From Zonotrichia leucophrys gambelii (lineage: Eukaryota > Chordata > Aves > Passeriformes > Passerellidae): a DNA stretch of 64,000 bases. The first letter of the stretch is position 1; every line of letters starts with the position of its first letter. The stretch spans positions 35,560,897 to 35,624,896 of the forward strand of contig NC_088172.1 in NCBI RefSeq assembly GCF_028769735.1, in the 5' to 3' direction. The translations under genes were made by a program, and so were the position numbers. Of this stretch, positions 1-12,000 are shown one piece after another. The notes under the pieces were generated by a model. The model made no database searches. It saw only the letters and a program-made list of their open reading frames with translations, and was not told the origin of the DNA.

Positions 1-3000
1 TCCCATAGTGGTAAAAAGCAAACAAACAGAACAGAATGAAGCATGCATATACAAATGTCTCATAAGGCAGGACCTATTTTATAGAGGTAAAGTAATCCCT
101 TCCTCTGTTTCCAACCTAGAAAGCCCTTACATATAAAGCTGTAATTCTTCATGACACACCTGAAGTCAGAGAAGATAAATGTTGGATTTGTTTGTGTTGA
201 ATGAGAGAGAAACAATCAGGAAAGAGGAGACAACTGGGTGCTGAACTAGACCTTAAAATCTCACTAGAATAAGATTCTTAATATAAGCTCCAGGAGTTTC
301 AATGTGGCTTGATTATCCAATTATTTTATGTTTTAGTTTCTGCCCTCAGGGATTTCAGTCTCGAAAGACTGACTGATTTCACAGTCTTACATGGTAGATA
401 CCTTTCTCTCCAATAATGAATGGAAACTAGGAGACAGTATTAAGCTGTTCAAATATACAAGTTCAAACTAGTTCCCTACAAGTTTCATTTAAATATTCTC
501 TCTCTTTCTTGGGGAACCTTGGTCAGTATTATAATAAGGGCCACTGCTAATGGCCTTGAGATCTATCTCATTATCCTGTGGAACTCTGACTTATTATTTC
601 ACTTGACAATCCAGTCTTGTCCAGGTTTGAATAATTGCCCAACTATCCCTTAAGTGAAAGAACAGTTCTTTCTGGTTAATATGATAGGGTTTCTTATATT
701 TTTAGATTTTCTTAGGGAGCTGATTTGAAACATCATGTTTTATTACCCATATTTATCTTTCCTTTTGGCTGTGTATGTGTATGGGCCATTTTATACTGTG
801 TTCATGCAGAACTAGGTTTCTTTCTCAACTGTTTCTAAATACACATAAACAAATAAGTTGCCAAAAGTTAAAGGCACTGCTGTCTTATTTGCAATAGGTC
901 AAGAGATCTCACGTGAATGAAAGAGTCATTTCCATGGAAAGTGCATTTTGATAACAAGAACCATGATATAAAAGAGATATGTCATTCTCCAGTGTTACAG
1001 CTAATTTTTACCTAATTCCATTGAAACTATTTGTAAGAGAAATTGTGCATGGATTAGAGAATCGTCTTGGTCAGAATAGATTATGTTCTTTAAACAGGAG
1101 TTAAAGTTAACTACATGATCTATTTAGTTAGTGAATTTGTAAAGTTGTTACATTACAAGAGAAATAAAATTTCAAAGGAATTATTGCTCTTAGCAATGTG
1201 TGAAGAACTGTAGAGCTGCCTTGTGAAATGCATGGGGTCTTTTACCATACACAATGAACGGGAGTTTTGGGAGGCATCTGCTTTGACCTGTAGTTTCCCT
1301 TTGGAAAGGATTAATGCCAAATACTCATAGCTGACTTCAAAATCCATGACACCTTAACACAGGTATGTAACCAACTATTTTAGGGCAGAATCAGCCCTTG
1401 TTTTCCATCTGTGTCCCAAATCTTTCTCTATAAGCTAAAGTGCCAGAGCAATTGATACAGCAGAATATTCAGAAACATAAAGATGTTAATTGTAAATGTA
1501 TTCGGTAAAAATCCACTGAAGTTCTCATAGCCAAATTTTTACATGGCTTCTTCAGAAAATACAGAGTTGCAAAGAATATTCAAACAGATTTTCAGGATCT
1601 TTAGGCTACATGATGTGGCCAGCACAAATTGTCACTTGTACAATGTGCCTGCAGGGAAGACAGAAAATCATCCCTTCAATTTCTGACACAAGGTACCAGT
1701 GTCCTGTGCTATGGCACAGTGGCAGAGACCAGTGTCAATGTGCCTGCCAATCCAGCTGAGCTAAACAGAGAGGAATTAATCAGTCTGATGAAGGACTGGA
1801 AGAGATTGGTTTCCTTGCAGAAACTGAGTAACTGAGATGTAGTCCTTGTCTGTCTCCTGGAGCAATATGCTTCCTGATATTCAAGACTTGTAAATCCAAA
1901 ACTGAGTCCTTGGTGGATACCTATGATATCATATAGAACATAAACATTCCAGCTTGGGCTCTGAGATCTATTACACATTTGGAAATACACTCCCTTCATA
2001 AATTTGATATACTTTGAAGCATAGTTTCTAGCACAAAAAATGAGGAAAATATAGTACTTTATTGCAGTACTTACTCCTGCAGTGTAAAATGAACCATGGA
2101 CATCATGGGGTTTAATTTGTGGATGTTAATGGAAAATACTGATGTTCGTTTCCATAGTATTTGTGTTCTATAATTCTTTGGTTTGCAGTCCTTAACTAGT
2201 GGGAAAAGAAAGCAGATGCTAATTAGTGTTCAGAGTGTAATGACTGTAGAAACATAACAATATCAGAAATAAAATCTGAATGTTAATCCTTGTAACACTA
2301 ATTTCTTAACACTTCATTTTCAAGCATCAGCAAATAGCATGAACTAAACAATAACAAAACTACAAAGGAATACTGTTGCATCATCACTTATTGATTGCAC
2401 CTTTCACACTTGACTTTATTGCATTGGAATTCTCATTAGGCCTCAGACAATATTTACTTTCCTTAATCATGAATAGTAACAAGGCAGAGTACAACGTTTT
2501 GTCAATAACTGTCAACTTTTTCTTCAGAAAAGGCTGAATTTTCAAAGGGATTTCAGCTTGACCTGCATTTCTGTGAGTGCACCTACTTCCAGACATGAAT
2601 GCTGGGGGTGGAGAGTGTTTAAATTCTTCAGTAACCTAGCATTTGTTATTCTACTAACAGTACTTAAAGGATATTGTGTGATAAAGACTCTAGAAAGATT
2701 CTTTTCCATTCTCTGCCTTGCACCAGAATACATGGCCTGTGTAACCTTAGGAAAACCTCCCTTTTGTCTAGAAAGGTAGAGAGATAGAGTATTAAAATTA
2801 TAGGTATAAAATTATATATAAAATTGTATGGGGGGCATGTGTATGTGTATATACATATATATGGATATGTATCCACATAGTTGTAGAGAAGGAGATCTAC
2901 AATCTACTGCATTCTCTCCAATTGTTTGTAGCAGAGTGAGGTTAGCATGGAAGTGTTAGCATTGTGCATGTCTCTTACTGTGTTTTCCTTAGAACAGCGG

Positions 3001-3087
3001 TGATTTCCTGGGATGGCCTAAGTGGTACCAAGGCACTGATGAGTAGTGGTCATTTGTAAGCCCGGCTTGGTATTGATGCATAAGAGT
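1..3087. other. AT-rich intronic sequence without recognisable genes
   Basis: The block is AT-rich and has no open frame longer than about 96 codons on either strand. I see no splice-flanked coding segment and no recognisable repeat apart from an AT/GT simple stretch at 2794-2871. The short open frames here (for example 1629-1835 and 2558-2779) have no domain, signal or motif I recognise. Confidence 0.6.
2794..2871. repeat. AT/GT-rich simple sequence
   Basis: The stretch is made of imperfect TATA/ATATAA runs, then GTGTATGTGTATA and ATACATATATATGG. It looks like a decayed dinucleotide microsatellite. No function is evident. Confidence 0.6.
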
Positions 3088-3757
3088 TCACAGAATCACA
3101 GAATGGTTGAGGTTGAAAGGGGCCTCTGGAGGTTGTTTGGTCCAGCTCCCTTGCCGAGCACAGCCATTTAGAGCTGTTTGCCCAGGACCACATCCACATG
3201 ACTTCTGAATATCTGCAAGGATGGAGACTGCACAAAGCCCCTGAGCAAGTGTCAGTGACCCCCACTGAGGAAACGTTTCCTCATGTTCAGAGGGAGCTTT
3301 CTGTGTTTCAGTTTGTGCCCATTGTCTCTGGTTCTGACAAGTGAGGATAATGAAAGAAACATGGCTCCAGCCTTTTTGCACCCTCCCTTCAGGTGCAATT
3401 TATAAACAATTATGTAATTTCAATTTATATACATTGATGAGATCCTGCTGAGCCCCCTTCTCTTTTCCAGACTGAGCAGCCCCAGCTGTCTCAACCTCTA
3501 CTCCTAAGAGAGGTTCTCCAGTCCCTTCATCATCTTCATGGTCCTTTGCTGGACTCTCCAAGTATGTCTCTCTTGTATTGAGGAGCCCAGAACTAGACAT
3601 GCCACTTGAAGTGAGGCCTCACCAGTGCTGAGTAGAAGAGCAGGGCCACCTCCTATGATCTCATAGCAATATTTGGCCTAATTCAGCCAGCCCAGAATAC
3701 CCCTGGCTTTCTTAGCTGCAAGAGCATGCTGCTGGCTCATGTTTTAGCTTGTTCATG
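3088..3757 (-). mobile_element. CR1 LINE 3' fragment, minus orientation
   Basis: The block opens with TCACAGAATCACAGAATGG, the reverse complement of the CR1 3'-terminal repeat. It is followed by GGTTGAAAGGGGCCTCTGGA and then, further in, by segments I recognise as CR1: AGGTTCTCCAGTCCCTTCAT, GCTGGACTCTCCAAGTATG, GAGCCCAGAACTAGACA, GGCCTCACCAGTGCTGAGTA and GCTGCTGGCTCATG. The element therefore reads on the minus strand with its 3' end at 3088 and is cut off at about 3757. An AT-rich stretch near 3390-3440 looks like a small insertion. It is a dead copy carrying only the 3' part, with no reverse transcriptase. Minus-strand open frames of 66-97 codons inside it are chance readings. Confidence 0.9.
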
Positions 3758-6700
3758 CACAGTAATAAACTTAAAGCAAACAGGTCCTCTAAAATCAAAT
3801 TTTTATCAGTATTAGTTACCATCTTCTTTGATTAAAATAGTCTTAGCAGGACTGAGAAGTTGATGAGAGTATCTAAGCCATCACTTGAGTGAAAATGAAA
3901 TACATTTCCCCTTTCTGTGGTCCAAGCAGGGTTTTTTTCGTAATTCCTGTCCTTTTAATGTCACTGTCAGTCAGGTCATGACAGACAGAGATTAACTGCA
4001 CTGAAGAGTCAAAGAGGACTTGTAATCGTCCTAGAACATTGCCTTGCTAAACATACAGCATAAAAAAGGTGATTGAATTATCTTTTGATTGACATCTCTC
4101 AGTATGTCAGTGGCTTGAGATTTCGCATTTCAACTGGAGGAGGATCTTCTCACTCAGCACCACCAATGTTTTATGTGGGTTATCATAAGAAATAAAAATA
4201 AAAATTGGGGCGTTGATGAAGTGAGTCAAAACTCCCTGAACCTGCTTTTAAAAGTCATCTGGTCCCTGCTGCTATTTTTTGTACGTCTGATTTTTAAATA
4301 AATGTCAGATTTGCAGCTGTAGTTTGTGTGTTGCAAATACAGAGCTGAAGAAGTTTCATTTTACTGTTGCACGATATTATGTCATCGTTTGCAGATCCAC
4401 CTAGTTAATTAGACAGTGATACATTTGAAGTTGTCTTGAATTCCTTCCCACTCTCTAGTTTTAAGTTTGCTTAGAATGTGGTTTTGTACCAAATATAGTT
4501 TTGTCCATGACAGTGGCCATCAAATGCATTCAACATAAGTCTGAGAGGCGGCAGAGTTCTGTTGAATTACTATTTTCTCTCCCGTCCACACAACACTGTA
4601 TTCACAAGGTGCAAAATTTCTCAGGGGCTGGATGATAACCAAAATCTAGGATCTCTTCTGGCACAGAATGCATAAGTGGCAACTTTTTATAAATACAGAC
4701 CAAATTTTCAGGCAGGCTGCCTATCCATACATATATCCATCCATCCATGTATTCATCCTTCCAAATACTGTCCAGCAATCCATTGCAGTTAGCTGGAACT
4801 GCATTTGGATGTTCTAGAAGTTATTAATTGTCAAAATACTTGCAGAGTTGCCATTCTCCTTTCAGAACTCATGTTTCATATCTGGTTTCTCTGACCTTGT
4901 CTTCACTTGGTCATCTGTCTCATTCAACTCTTGACACATACTGAGGTGCAACCTAGTCTGCATCCATCCCTTTGGGTGCAACAGGAAACATACCAGTTCC
5001 CTTTCACTCTGTCCTTCTGTGCCTGGAGGCCCTTTAAAGCTACCTTTCCTGAGCATTTAGTTTTCTCCATAAGTTTGGCTTTTCCCAAAATTTCCCACTA
5101 AGATTTCTTCTTCTTCACAGCAGCATAATTCCACTTTTTTGATATCATGACTTAAAACATGGACAGTCAAATTATAGCTGCTACAGTGTCAGCAGAGAAT
5201 GGGGACTTCACTCTCAGTCCAAACTCAAAAAGCTAGGTCCATCCAGCACCAGACTGTGCATTTATGTATGTACATAAATGTTCCCAAAATGGGCTATTCT
5301 GTGACCTCTGGAGATCTCCAGAGAAGCAGATTTATTAAATTGCAAATGAGTTTTGGTTTCCTTACAAGAAAGTGGAAATGCTTTTTTTTCAAATCAGCAG
5401 TCCTCCATGGAGCAGTGTCTAAATTCTGAATGAAAAAGAATAATTTCTGTCTCACTGCATTCAGAATGAGAATAATACTGTCACATGTTAAATTAAAAAA
5501 ATCTGAACAAATTTATGAAATGCAAACATTTCCAAACAGTGACTTTCCTTACTGTACTGTGCCTTGCAATTGCTAATGATAAGCTCCACTGTCCCACAGC
5601 AAGGCGGGCTTTGAGTCATGGTCAGTAATAACAACAGTAATAATAATAATATAGGATTACCTAACACCTCGAATCTTCTGAAAAATATCATCGGGGATGA
5701 AATCATCAGGAGGAAGAGGGTAGATAAGCTTGCAGAGATGATTACTCATAGACAAAACTTCCACCATCTAGATGTGCAAATAAAAGCAGCCTGAAATTTT
5801 GTCCTAATAAATTCAGAAAATTACAGCATTAAGTGTTTATGTACATACTGCTGTACTGGAAAAATCTCTGGGCTGCAAAAAAAGTCTGTAAGTTCAAGAG
5901 AAATACTTGACCAGGCCTGTTTAAGTCAGAAGCATTTGCCTAGAGGAAGTGCCAAGATGCTTAGTCAAGTTTGCACCATATGACTATGCAGTACTTAGAA
6001 CAGAATGGAGGGTTTGCCTCAAGAGTTTGTGCATTATATTTTGCACAGTTTTGCTCATTGGCATTACTCAAAATAAATAAAAAAGAATGTAGGATTAAAG
6101 AGAACATTATGGTTTTTATTGATTCCTCTGAGGTTTCAAAGGGAGACAAAATGTATTTTGCTCATCAGCCTGCATATGGAAGTATTTGGGTGAGGGTGAG
6201 GAAGATGGAACAAAAACCAACAAATTCAGATAAAATAAAAGAAATCTTAAGAGCAAATGTGAGCTGACACTCCTTTTCAGTCTTACTGATTTATAGAGTA
6301 TCCAAATCCAATATAAAACCCAGCTCCTCTGTGTGACCTTTTCCTTGTGAAGGAAGAGAAAAATATTCCTTGCATCCCCAAGCTGTGGTTCCATTTAACC
6401 AAGGATCATTTTGCACAAAACACTACCATCCTGTGGAAAACAGAAGGAGGAGCAGTGGTAGTAGATTTCCATTGCCTGTAACCTTGGGAATAGAAGATTC
6501 TGCTCTTTGCCCTTTCCAGCATGCTATGTGAACTTTGTTACAGATGTGGATTCTCTAGATGGCTGAATTTGCTGTGTTAAGATGTTTTTCTTCTAGATAT
6601 TCTCTTATCATGGGCATACTATGCCATTTTAAGAACAACCCTTTTCTTTGAGGGTTTTGTTTGTTCTTCTGTAGGATGGTTAGAGCTCTGATTTGGAAGC

Positions 6701-9010
6701 CCTGTTGAGCATCTACATAGAGAAGCCCTTTTTGGAGCATTTTAGAAGAATTTTTTCTAGATGGATAGCAGGTACCTCCTGCAGGAATCTCTCAAGTGAT
6801 TTCAGGTTTAGACAGATGCAGATATTTAATCATCCATATGTAAAGAACCATCACACTCCAAAGAAATACATGAGCCTCTCTTTTATTTGTAGAAATGTAT
6901 CAAGATCATTGGCTCATATTCCTTCAGCTCCAGAATAATGAACTCTTCATTGTATGTTACTTGCTGGAACAGTACAAGCAAATTTGACATCTTGTCCAAG
7001 GATCAGCTGTTCAAGGACAGTCAAATCTGCTCACAAGCAGAAATTCACTACATTTCAACAAGAGCCTGTCTGTGAAAAGCCCACACCAATAAGAATTTCT
7101 TCCTTGAGAAATTTAATGAATTCAGCAACCCTTTGCTGGAGCTGCCCTCATGTCTTGGGATAAGCCATTATTACTTTATTATTTTTTTTTTCTTTCTCTC
7201 AAAACTGCCATATGGGTAAACCCTGTGCAGTGAGTTTTAATGTTATCAGTCAGGGCTGCCTTAATTCACTCACTTTTGGGGAGATAAAATGGTGCTGACA
7301 GCACCTCTTGGCTTTAAGGGTAAACTCAACCAAGAATTTTACTAAAACCAGGAAATTATTTTATCATATATTTTTGTCCAAATTTGTGGATGTTGAGGTG
7401 TCAAATTCAGTATTTCAGTAAGTTTTGGTATTTCCTGAGACTGGGGCCTTCTTTTTGTGTTGTAAAGAAAGTAGAGAAGGGCTGTTTATGTACTGAAGAT
7501 CTATATAACTATCAAGAAATAATGTTTTAACATATATAGAAGACAAATTCTAAATATCAAAATATGTTTTAATGAGAGAAGGGACGTATTTAAAAAATGC
7601 TAAGTCCTTTTACATGTATTGGGTTGGTAACATTGTCTCATTTCTACCCATTCAAATGCCTTGAGAATGTTGGGAGTTTAACATAATTTCTCACTGGCTT
7701 AGGAGGTAGCCAGCCCTGGAGTGGAGTGGGACAACCCAGGTACCCCAGAAAAAGGGGTACTTATATTTTCTCCAAGTGAAATAGGTGATTTAAAAGATAT
7801 AATTATCCAGACTGGATCTAGCTTATAATTGCATAGTCTGGACCTGTGCAAAGACACTGAAATTATTATTTCAAGTTTGGAAGGAGGAAAGTGTTTGGCT
7901 GGGTTGGTAATTGTCAGCCAGGAACTGAGGACCAGGAGAGTTCAAGGAACCTCCCTTGAATCTTGAATTGATGTCCCAAAACCAGATGATGAGAGATTTA
8001 CTTAAAACCTTAAATGGAAAACAGAATATGTTAAAAAAGACATTGTAATAAAGAAAAGGCAGTGATAACGTCTTGGATTGTTATTACATGGTTAATAAAT
8101 GAGAATGATAAATAATTTCTATTCAAAACTGAAGTCTTGATTATAAAAGCCCTAACCAGCAATCAGGTCTGTTAAGATTCCTTCCCTTGCTTAAATTGAG
8201 AAAGTGAAATTTGTCACTCAGTCATTAAAGGACAGGCAGCTGGTGCCATGTAGATCCTAGATGTGTTACTACATCTGACGTGGTTGCTGAGTGCTGGGAG
8301 AACAGAGCTTTCCCACAGGTTCTGGCTGGTTGGGGGATCTTGGCTATCCCAGAACCTGTTGGAGGTCACCAGGGCCTAGTGTGGGAACAGCTGCTCTGGG
8401 CTCCTCTGGTTGCCCAGTTGAATCACTCTTGGTTCTTTACTGCACTAACTAGTTTTCCATAAATGGGATGTAGGTACTTATCCACTTTAGCAACTTGGAT
8501 TCATCAATCCTGTTTTAAATTTCATGGATAGGGTCAAGAGTCTCAGCAGATGGACAGCTCAGCATGAACATAGCTCCTCTGTCAGAGGAGCTGGCATTAT
8601 AACAAAGTACAATTTTTATTAATTATTTTACTGTCTTTGTATTAAGAGATCATTTTGATAATGTTGGTTCAAATTACCTAAAATTAATACAGTATGTGCC
8701 TATTGGATGGAGTAAACAAACATATCAAGCCCCTTTTTGTGATCAATATGGCTTTCCTCTTCTGCCTGTGGAGAGCTACTTGTGGATGTGATACATTGAG
8801 TCATTTACCAAGCATCATTTCATTAGCACCACTAAAGCCAATTTGGGCATATATTTTCAACAGTTTTGATTCAGGATTTGTTGAACTTCTACTTGCACTG
8901 TATCTCACACAATTTCCAGTGCTGTCTTTTACTGTTTAAAATACTGAGGCTTGCTAAGAGGGTTAATGCTGAGAAGAGGCTTACATACCTCATTGAGGAG
9001 CCATCATTGC
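3758..9010. other. Intronic sequence, no gene seen
   Basis: The block is ordinary AT-rich sequence. Small features are TCCA-type simple repeats near 4725-4760 and an AATAAT run near 5638-5651. Open frames of up to 98 codons (5971-6267) overlap others on the opposite strand and show no recognisable protein family. Confidence 0.55.
4722..4762. repeat. Degenerate (ATCC)n simple repeat
   Basis: Repeated ATCC units (TATCCATACATATATCCATCCATCCATG and ATTCATCCTTCC) form a short, interrupted tetranucleotide tract. Confidence 0.6.
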
Positions 9011-9017
9011 AGTAGTG

Positions 9018-9099
9018 CGGTGTCCCGCAGGGGGCTTAAGCTTTTCGTTCAGCAGTGACTCAGAAAAGGACAAGAGCCGTGTTCGGGTTTCCACCAGCG
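9018..9099. promoter_or_regulatory. Small CpG cluster with an AP-1-type site
   Basis: Six CpG dinucleotides fall within about 80 bp (near 9018, 9026, 9046, 9078, 9084 and 9098) in otherwise CpG-poor sequence. A perfect TGACTCA lies at 9056-9062. Kept CpGs in an intron suggest low methylation or constraint, for example an enhancer. This is inference from composition only. Confidence 0.3.
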
Positions 9100-12000
9100 C
9101 TCAGTCTTTCCTCAAAGGCTTCCTCACTAATTCCCAGCTCATCACAGTCCTCATCAGCCTGTGTAATGTGCTCATCACACGCTCATTTTCAGCTTTTGAT
9201 TTGGCCTGGCTGTCTGCTGGGGAAGGTTTCCTCTGGTAGAAGTCTCCAAGTGCATGAACAAGTGAGCTCTAAGTGTTACTAATAAAAAATCCTTTAATCC
9301 ACTTTAACAATGATAAATTGGAACTGAGAACTCCTCTTACTTTACAGATACATTCAGTTCAGAATTTCACTTAAGTCAGGAAATCATTTTATGGGCAAGA
9401 GAAAAGTCCTAAACACCCTGATGTGGACAATGGGAATGGAAGGCCAAGTACTTAATTGCTCTTACTGTATCTGAAGCACCTACTGGTGACTGAATCTTCC
9501 ACTGACATGGCTGGTTCATATAAAATTCACTAATCTTTGCCATTATTTTTATTCTTAATTCACTGTGGAATTTCCCTTTTTATTTTCCCCACATTGTAGC
9601 TGGTACATGATGAAAGAAAATAACTGATCTGGGCCACAGAAGTTCAGGTTGAGCAAAGATCTGTCTAAAATGTACTTCCCTGGATTTTGATGGATTTGCT
9701 ACATTGTCTTAGTAGTAAGTACCTGACACCTAAAATCTGTATTCGCTTCTATGTAAAGAACGTAGCATGATCAGACACAATCAAAAATAGTCTCTTTATT
9801 CTTTTTCTTTCCCAGAAGCATGGGAGTTTGCACTAAGGATTCATCCACAATGGTTTGTGCCTCTTGTAATCCCTGCAGATCTCTGTTTCAGTAGTGGCAC
9901 TTGAACATTCCCCAAACACAGCTCACTGCAGTGTTAGACCAGGCTCGAAGCAGAGTCCAGGCAGCAGGAGGGCTCTTGGAGGGATGTTCACCCTACCTGG
10001 CCTTACTGTGGGGCTCCTTGTGGGACACCTCAGGTACCTCCTCTGTGCCATCATCTTATGTGACCTGGTCGGGCTTCAGGAGGCAGCTCACATCCCAGGA
10101 CCTAATTTCCAAGCATCCATCCACTATCTGGCAGCAAATATAGGCTCATCGTTTCATGTCTGATTTTGAAAATCTGGCCTCAGCAGCAGGTTTCTGTTCA
10201 TCACTGTACTAACATCTGGCTTTTACTGGCTTGGCAGACTGTCTGTATCATTAAGTAGAACGAAACTATTCACTGATATGGACAGAGATGATCCTGCATC
10301 AGTTTCCAAAAGGACGACAGGGCTATTGGCAAATTAAATAGTTGAAGAAATTCTCCATCTCTCTTCCTTTTCATGATGTATCAGGGGCTAAAATTGAGGG
10401 GAAAGCAGAAAACAAACTAATGTGAGTGTAATTCCCAAATTTCAATCTTCTGTATATTATGGGTCATTACCCGTTAATTTGCTAAATGGCAGTTTCCTAT
10501 GAAAGAAAAGTTTTGTTTAGCTGTATAATGATGACAGATGATGTAATTAGTATCATCCTTGCACTGAGAATGATAAAAGCATTTCTTTTGTGTGTCACTG
10601 CTTTTAGACAGTATAATATCAAAAATGATAACAGTGTGAAAATTGGACCAGCCGCCTTCGTATTGTGCACGTAGAATACCTCAGTAATATGATACAAGTA
10701 ATGACAGGTACTTTGCCATGTATTCATTTTCTCCACTCTCTAGCCTTTATATCACAGCAAAATTAAAGCACAGCACTAAGCAGAGCAGACGTGCCTAAAT
10801 GCAGACCCATCTGATGAGCCTGTAAATGGCCAGCGTCCCTTTACTATTGCTGCTTATGATAATTAAGCAATTGCAAACAGGGGTTTTGAGAGAGAACACT
10901 GAATCATTTTTCAGTTAAAGAAGTTGGGGGCTATTTTAATTTCAGGCCACATTTGTTGCTTGAATTAGTTTTAATTATATTCTGTATAAGAACTTGCCCC
11001 ATATCCTGGTCTTGATAGTGGTAGATATTCTCATTTAAATATAAATAAATGCCAAACTTATTTAACATGGAAAAGTGACTGCTGTGACTGTGTAGTAACA
11101 ATTTTCTCTTTGTTGCCATGGTTTGGATTTTTATATAAGCTTTGCAAATATAATAAACCTAATGGAGCTCTTCATCCAAGGAAATGGGTATATTCAAGAA
11201 AATAAATTACATTTTGCAAGCTAATGAGCTCTACTAATTGTGTTTATCCTTGTGAATTAATACAATTTAAGCAAATCTATCCCCCAAAATCAAGCATTTG
11301 ATTGCATTTTAGCTCCGTGGAAATCAGAACATCCGGATCAAATCTGAGTTTACTGGATATCCAAGGGGTAGGGGGGAAGGTTAATTTTCATTGACTTGTG
11401 CAGCTGGCGCTAGATGCTAGTACAGTAAGAAAAGTTAGATTTTGAAAGTTCTGACTTTTGTTTGCTTTTTTTTTAATCCAACTACTTCCCACACAGGCAG
11501 AATTCCCAGCAAAGACTTCTGTGTAATAAATCCCATGTAATACAGCAGCAGGCATGAACAAGTCATGGTAATTAGCCCACATGCCCACAGGACAGGATAA
11601 AGGAAGACAGAAAAAGGGAATAACAGTTGTACTTTCTAAAAGACAGCTTGTCTTCATCCACTTCCCTCTCTCCCTCCCTTTTCTCACACTTCCCTTTGCC
11701 AACATTGGATTTCTTTTTTTTTTCTCCCTATAAACAGGTTTTTATTTCAGAGAGGCATTCTGGGAGTTGCAGGACAGATTAGAAAACTCTCAGTATATTC
11801 TGGCAGATTTTAGGTTGTTCTCCCAGTTGGCTTCTTGGAAGGATTTCAGAGAGTAGAGCAAATGGTCAGTTTGAACTCTTGAAACTCTGCAAATAGCCCC
11901 TAAAACTCTGAAGCAAACTGCATTGGTCAGCAGGAGGAGGCAGGCAGGTGCTGGCCAGGAGGTTTGTGCTTGAGGAGGGTGACAGCAGCTGTCAGCAGTG

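Noticed and set aside
3088..3381. 97-codon and other minus-strand open frames near 3.1-3.6 kb
   Set aside because: They lie in the non-coding 3' part of the CR1 fragment and do not match CR1 protein.
5291..5311. GGGCTATTCTGTGACCTCTGG, similar to the CR1 3' end
   Set aside because: The upstream sequence lacks the CCCTTCCAACTC-type segment and only one terminal octamer is present.
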